Below, piece after piece: positions 60,829 to 64,000 of a stretch of DNA of 64,000 bases (the first letter of the stretch is position 1; every line of letters starts with the position of its first letter). Both the position numbers and the translations under genes were made by a program. The DNA comes from an uncultured Bacteroidales bacterium (lineage in GTDB: Bacteria > Bacteroidota > Bacteroidia > Bacteroidales > FEN-979): contig CAJBYO010000019.1 of NCBI GenBank assembly GCA_903959905.1, positions 1 to 64,000 on the forward strand. The letters run 5' to 3'. Under the pieces are notes generated by a model that was not told where the DNA came from, searched no databases, and worked only from the letters and a program-made list of their open reading frames with translations.

Positions 60829-62190
60829 ATGAAACGAAAAACACTCCTCCTGATCAATCCTGCCAACCAGCTGCGACCCGGGTTTCACATCAACCGGGCA
60901 ACGCGGAACCAGCCATTGAGCCTGGGGATCATCGCCGCTTTGACCCCGACGGACTGGAAGATCAAGATCATTGATGAGAATTTTCGTGCATTCAAATATT
61001 ATGAAGCCGACCTGGTCGGCCTTACTGCTTTTACCAGCATAGCGCCGCGGGCCTACGAACTTGCAGCCATATACCGCGCAAAGGGAATAACAACTGTGAT
61101 GGGCGGCATTCATGCATCCATGGTTCCTGAAGAAAGCATGCAGTATGTTGATGCGGTGGTGCAGGGGGAGGCAGAACCGGTATGGCCGCAGGTTATCGCC
61201 GACTTTGAATCGGGAACCCTCAAAAAACTGTACAAAAGCCCTTTCGCCAAAGAGATCAGTCAGCCTAAACCGCGCCGCGACCTTTTCCATCCCGGTTATA
61301 TCTGCGCCGGCATTCAAACCACCCGGGGATGCCCGATGAACTGCAGTTTTTGCAGCGTATCGGCATTCAACGGGCAGCACTACAGGTTCCGGCCGGTTGA
61401 GGAGGTGCTTGACGAGCTGGAAGAGGTGCCGCAGAAATATGTTTTTTTCGTTGATGACAACATCATCGGCCAGAGCAGGGAGTCGAAGGAGCGGGCACGT
61501 CAGCTGTTTGAAGGCATCATCCGCCGGGGGATCAAAAAACAGTGGATATCCCAGTCGTCCATCAACTTTGCCGATGATGAGGAGCTGCTTAAACTGGCCT
61601 ACCAGAGTGGCTGCCGCATGATTTTTCTCGGGATTGAAGCGGAAACAGAAGACCAGCTGAAAGAGGCCAATAAAAAACTCAACCTCAGCCGGGGCGCAAA
61701 CATGTACCGGCATATTTTTGATACGATCCATAAACATGGGATCGGGGTGATCGCCGGGTTTATCTTCGGATGGGATTCCGACACCCCTGAAACAATCATG
61801 CAGCGGGCACGTTTTGCCATTCAGTGCGGCGCCGATTCATTCCAGACATCCCTGCTGACGCCACTGCCCGGTACACAGCTTTTTGAAAAAATGGTGGCAG
61901 AAAATCGTTTGCTTTTTACCAACTTTCCGGACGACTGGCAGCGTTATGATTATTTTGAACCCACCATAAAGCATCCATTGATGGGAACGGAGACGATCAT
62001 TCATGTTTTTCAGGAAGCCAAACTAAAAATATTTTCGCCGGTAAATATCATCATGAGGAATATCAAAACATTATTGCAAACCCGGAGTTTCAGCTCCACC
62101 CTGATATTATCACTGAATTACTGGCATTACCGGAATATCTTCCTCTGGGGAATGCATAAAAAGGAGTCACGAAAACACGAAAATGACTAA
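60829..62190 (+). CDS. B12-binding radical SAM protein 4
   Basis: A 453-residue paralogue. The cobalamin-like domain has DLVGLTAFTSIAPRAYELA and TVMGGIHASMVPEES. The cluster cysteines start at 168 in RGCPMNCSFCSVSAFNG. It lies four bases after copy 3. The pair probably arose by duplication. Four enzymes of this class in series could perform successive steps on one substrate, or act on different members of a substrate set. Confidence 0.88.
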   Translation: MKRKTLLLINPANQLRPGFHINRATRNQPLSLGIIAALTPTDWKIKIIDENFRAFKYYEADLVGLTAFTSIAPRAYELAAIYRAKGITTVMGGIHASMVPEESMQYVDAVVQGEAEPVWPQVIADFESGTLKKLYKSPFAKEISQPKPRRDLFHPGYICAGIQTTRGCPMNCSFCSVSAFNGQHYRFRPVEEVLDELEEVPQKYVFFVDDNIIGQSRESKERARQLFEGIIRRGIKKQWISQSSINFADDEELLKLAYQSGCRMIFLGIEAETEDQLKEANKKLNLSRGANMYRHIFDTIHKHGIGVIAGFIFGWDSDTPETIMQRARFAIQCGADSFQTSLLTPLPGTQLFEKMVAENRLLFTNFPDDWQRYDYFEPTIKHPLMGTETIIHVFQEAKLKIFSPVNIIMRNIKTLLQTRSFSSTLILSLNYWHYRNIFLWGMHKKESRKHEND

Positions 62191-62237
62191 TAAATAACCG
62201 GATATTCCGTTTGACAGTCACCCTTAAACCTGATACA

Positions 62238-62648
62238 ATGAAAATCCAACCTGTTTCAATGATGAAAAGTCTCCGCATGGCTGCATGTCTGTTCACCGTC
62301 ATGCTGATCTCTGCAGCTACACTGTTTGCCCAGGGAAACCAACCCGGGAAAGGCCGGATGAACGGCTCACCCGATGAGCGTGCCAAACGCCAGACTGAAA
62401 TGATGAAAGATAACCTTTCACTTACTGCTGCCCAGGAGCCCAAAGTTTCCGCCATCAACCTGAAATATGCAAAAAAGATGGAAGATGTCAGGAAAGTTAC
62501 AGATACTGCAGCCCAACGCAAAGCAATTCAGAGCCTCAACAAGCAGAAGGATGGCGAATTGAAAGCGGTTCTTACACCTGAACAGTTTAAAACCTATCAA
62601 AAGTTCATGGAGGAGTTCAAGGCCAGGCGCCGCGACATGCAGCATTAG
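62238..62648 (+). CDS. Small periplasmic Spy/CpxP-like helical protein
   Basis: A protein of about 136 residues from ATG 62238; the frame is open from 62211 but the later ATG gives a better signal peptide (MMKSLRMAACLFTVMLISAATLFAQ). The mature part is charged and helical, with LSLTAAQEPKVSAINLKYAKKM and LTPEQFKTYQKFMEEF, which recall the LTxxQ repeats of Spy/CpxP. A chaperone-like or envelope-stress role is possible but not shown. Confidence 0.72.
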   Translation: MKIQPVSMMKSLRMAACLFTVMLISAATLFAQGNQPGKGRMNGSPDERAKRQTEMMKDNLSLTAAQEPKVSAINLKYAKKMEDVRKVTDTAAQRKAIQSLNKQKDGELKAVLTPEQFKTYQKFMEEFKARRRDMQH

Positions 62649-62663
62649 AAGTTTCCCGAATTT

Positions 62664-64000
62664 TTAGAAGTCCACCATGATGCCGATGGCAGGTAAAACA
62701 GTTCCTGCTGTGTTTGTTATTGCACGCAGTTTATAGCGTTCCTGCCCGGCATTGTCAACATACTTCACCACTGTACCGTCTTCCTGGGTATTGACCAGCA
62801 GGTCAGGCTGCTGTGACTGGAAATTCAGCACATTCTGAATGTCGAGGTAGAACATCAGCGACCATTTCTTAAAATAGAACCCTTTATCAACGCGGATATC
62901 CAGCTGGTTGAACGATGAAAGGCGCAGTGTGTTGAATGCACTGTACTGCAGGTAACCCCGGCCCTGGGCATCCCAGGCAGTAACCAGGCTTGACTTGTCC
63001 ATATCCCACGGTGTATAAGGTTGCCCTCCGGCAAACCGCCATTTAGCACCAATTTCCCAGTTGTGTTTGAATTTTCTACCCACCGTCACATTGATGAGGT
63101 GGCGGTTGTCCCAGGCTGAAGGGATATACTGTCCTACGTAATTGGTAAACTCGCTGCGAACGAAGGTATAGGTCATGATCAGGTTGAACTTGAAAATATC
63201 CGCATTGCGCACCAGCACTTCAAATCCATAGGCACGGCCCTTGGAAACGGGGAGCAGCGGTTCGTCGCCCACTGCACCAAATTCCGAACCCTTGCTGGCA
63301 AGTGCCACAGAATCTTTGATGGAGAAGGGGTAGTTTTTGTAGTATTTGTAGAAACCTTCCAATGAGATCTTGGCATTTTGTTTGGGCTGGTATTCCAGGC
63401 CGAGGACAATGTGATCGGCCGAGATGTACTTGATTCCAAGTGAGTCGTTGACAAGCAGCCCTTTATTGCTGCGGAATCCAAGCGAAGTGTAAGCGGGAAG
63501 CTGGTAATAGCGGCCGATGTTGAAGTTGAGAAAAAACTTGTCAGGCACAAACGAATAGGAAGCAGAAAATCTCGGTGACAATTGTTTCAGCATGTTATTC
63601 ATCAGGCTGGAGTAGTTATTTGCATCCATCCTTAAACCAAGATTGAGATTCAGCCGGTTGTTGAAGAAAGCACGGTTTACCTGCCCGAAGATGTTCCATT
63701 TCCACATTTCAAGCCTGGAGTTGTAGTTGAGCGTTGCAATGGAGTCGGGAATAAGCGGGTTAACGACAAAGATCTTCTGGTATGTCTGGTTGGTATATTT
63801 GGCATATTCAATGCCGGCCCCGTAAGTAATTTTCCATTTCACAAGGTCAGTGAGGCCTTCATAGCGCAATTTGTTCTCTATTTCCTGTGAATTGTATTTG
63901 AGCAGCAGGCTGTCGGGGAGTTCAACATTGTTTGTGTACTTCAGCTGTTCATTGTTCAGCATGTTCCGGCTGAGCACCCAGGTGTCATAGCCTTTGGCCC
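62664..64000 (-). CDS. C-terminal part of a TonB-dependent receptor, truncated by window end
   Basis: The frame is open to the window edge, so the N-terminal plug lies outside. About 445 residues of beta-barrel are visible: LNLNLGLRMDANNYSSL, LSPRFSASYSFVPDKFFLNFNIGRYYQLP, YGFEVLVRNADIFKFNLIMTY and KWSLMFYLDIQNVLNFQSQ, ending in Phe (GIMVDF) as outer-membrane barrels do. It resembles single, non-SusC TonB receptors. The substrate is unknown. Confidence 0.85.
   Translation of the reverse strand, partial: AKGYDTWVLSRNMLNNEQLKYTNNVELPDSLLLKYNSQEIENKLRYEGLTDLVKWKITYGAGIEYAKYTNQTYQKIFVVNPLIPDSIATLNYNSRLEMWKWNIFGQVNRAFFNNRLNLNLGLRMDANNYSSLMNNMLKQLSPRFSASYSFVPDKFFLNFNIGRYYQLPAYTSLGFRSNKGLLVNDSLGIKYISADHIVLGLEYQPKQNAKISLEGFYKYYKNYPFSIKDSVALASKGSEFGAVGDEPLLPVSKGRAYGFEVLVRNADIFKFNLIMTYTFVRSEFTNYVGQYIPSAWDNRHLINVTVGRKFKHNWEIGAKWRFAGGQPYTPWDMDKSSLVTAWDAQGRGYLQYSAFNTLRLSSFNQLDIRVDKGFYFKKWSLMFYLDIQNVLNFQSQQPDLLVNTQEDGTVVKYVDNAGQERYKLRAITNTAGTVLPAIGIMVDF

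Noticed and set aside
60793-61737. A 314-codon frame on the minus strand
   Set aside because: It is antisense to radical SAM copy 4, and similar shadows occur opposite copy 3. They reflect codon bias, not a gene.
1-64000. tRNA or rRNA genes and insertion sequences
   Set aside because: Reading the gaps I found no tRNA-like cloverleaf with a GTTCGAATC-type arm, no rRNA sequence and no transposase. A covariance search was not possible here.

Overview
This window comes from a member of the Bacteroidota, probably a Bacteroidales-like or similar environmental lineage. The signs are a SusC/SusD pair, type IX secretion C-terminal sorting domains, SprB repeats, Bacteroidota-type promoters (TTG/TTTG, about 20 nt, then TAnnTTTG) and the absence of obvious Shine-Dalgarno sequences. 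I see no tRNA, rRNA, CRISPR array, insertion sequence or phage gene.

Layout. 0.2-16 kb is a beta-glucan utilization locus: GH30, PA14-containing GH3, SusC, SusD, a Big_5/LamG lipoprotein, two PF10091/GH144-like lipoproteins and a BglX-type GH3. 16-19 kb (minus) holds a FIST protein and a hybrid histidine kinase. 19-27.6 kb holds two large type IX secreted proteins. 27.8-32.4 kb is an acyl-CoA cluster (hydratase, dehydrogenase, thiolase, nitronate monooxygenase family). 32.4-39.9 kb is housekeeping (rplU, rpmA, serS, mtnA) plus a barrel protein and an Asp-box propeller protein. 39.9-47.1 kb is a sulfur amino-acid island. 47.1-56.4 kb looks like surface-glycan synthesis (WecE-type aminotransferase, flippase, two sulfotransferases, GNAT, GT2, SDR, KAS III, ACP). 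56.5-62.2 kb holds four tandem radical SAM paralogues. A small periplasmic protein and the 3' part of a TonB-dependent receptor close the window.

The most interesting part is 42.9-47.1 kb. Two sets of genes diverge from one intergenic region. Leftwards, a SAM-I riboswitch and a small ORF ending in a Met cluster precede an aspartokinase-MetX fusion and homoserine dehydrogenase. Rightwards, two consecutive cysteine-rich leader peptides (CCNCC, then six Cys in a row), each followed by an intrinsic terminator with a competing antiterminator pairing, precede cysE, cysK and a cystathionine gamma-synthase. This reads as a tandem cysteine attenuator set back-to-back with a SAM switch, so the homoserine and sulfur branches of methionine synthesis sense different end products.

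A second theme is repeats. Most longer gaps hold degenerate tandem arrays with 7, 8 or 9 bp periods, from several families and often as inverted pairs. They abut gene ends so closely that they supply stop codons, and one array lies in frame inside an SDR gene.
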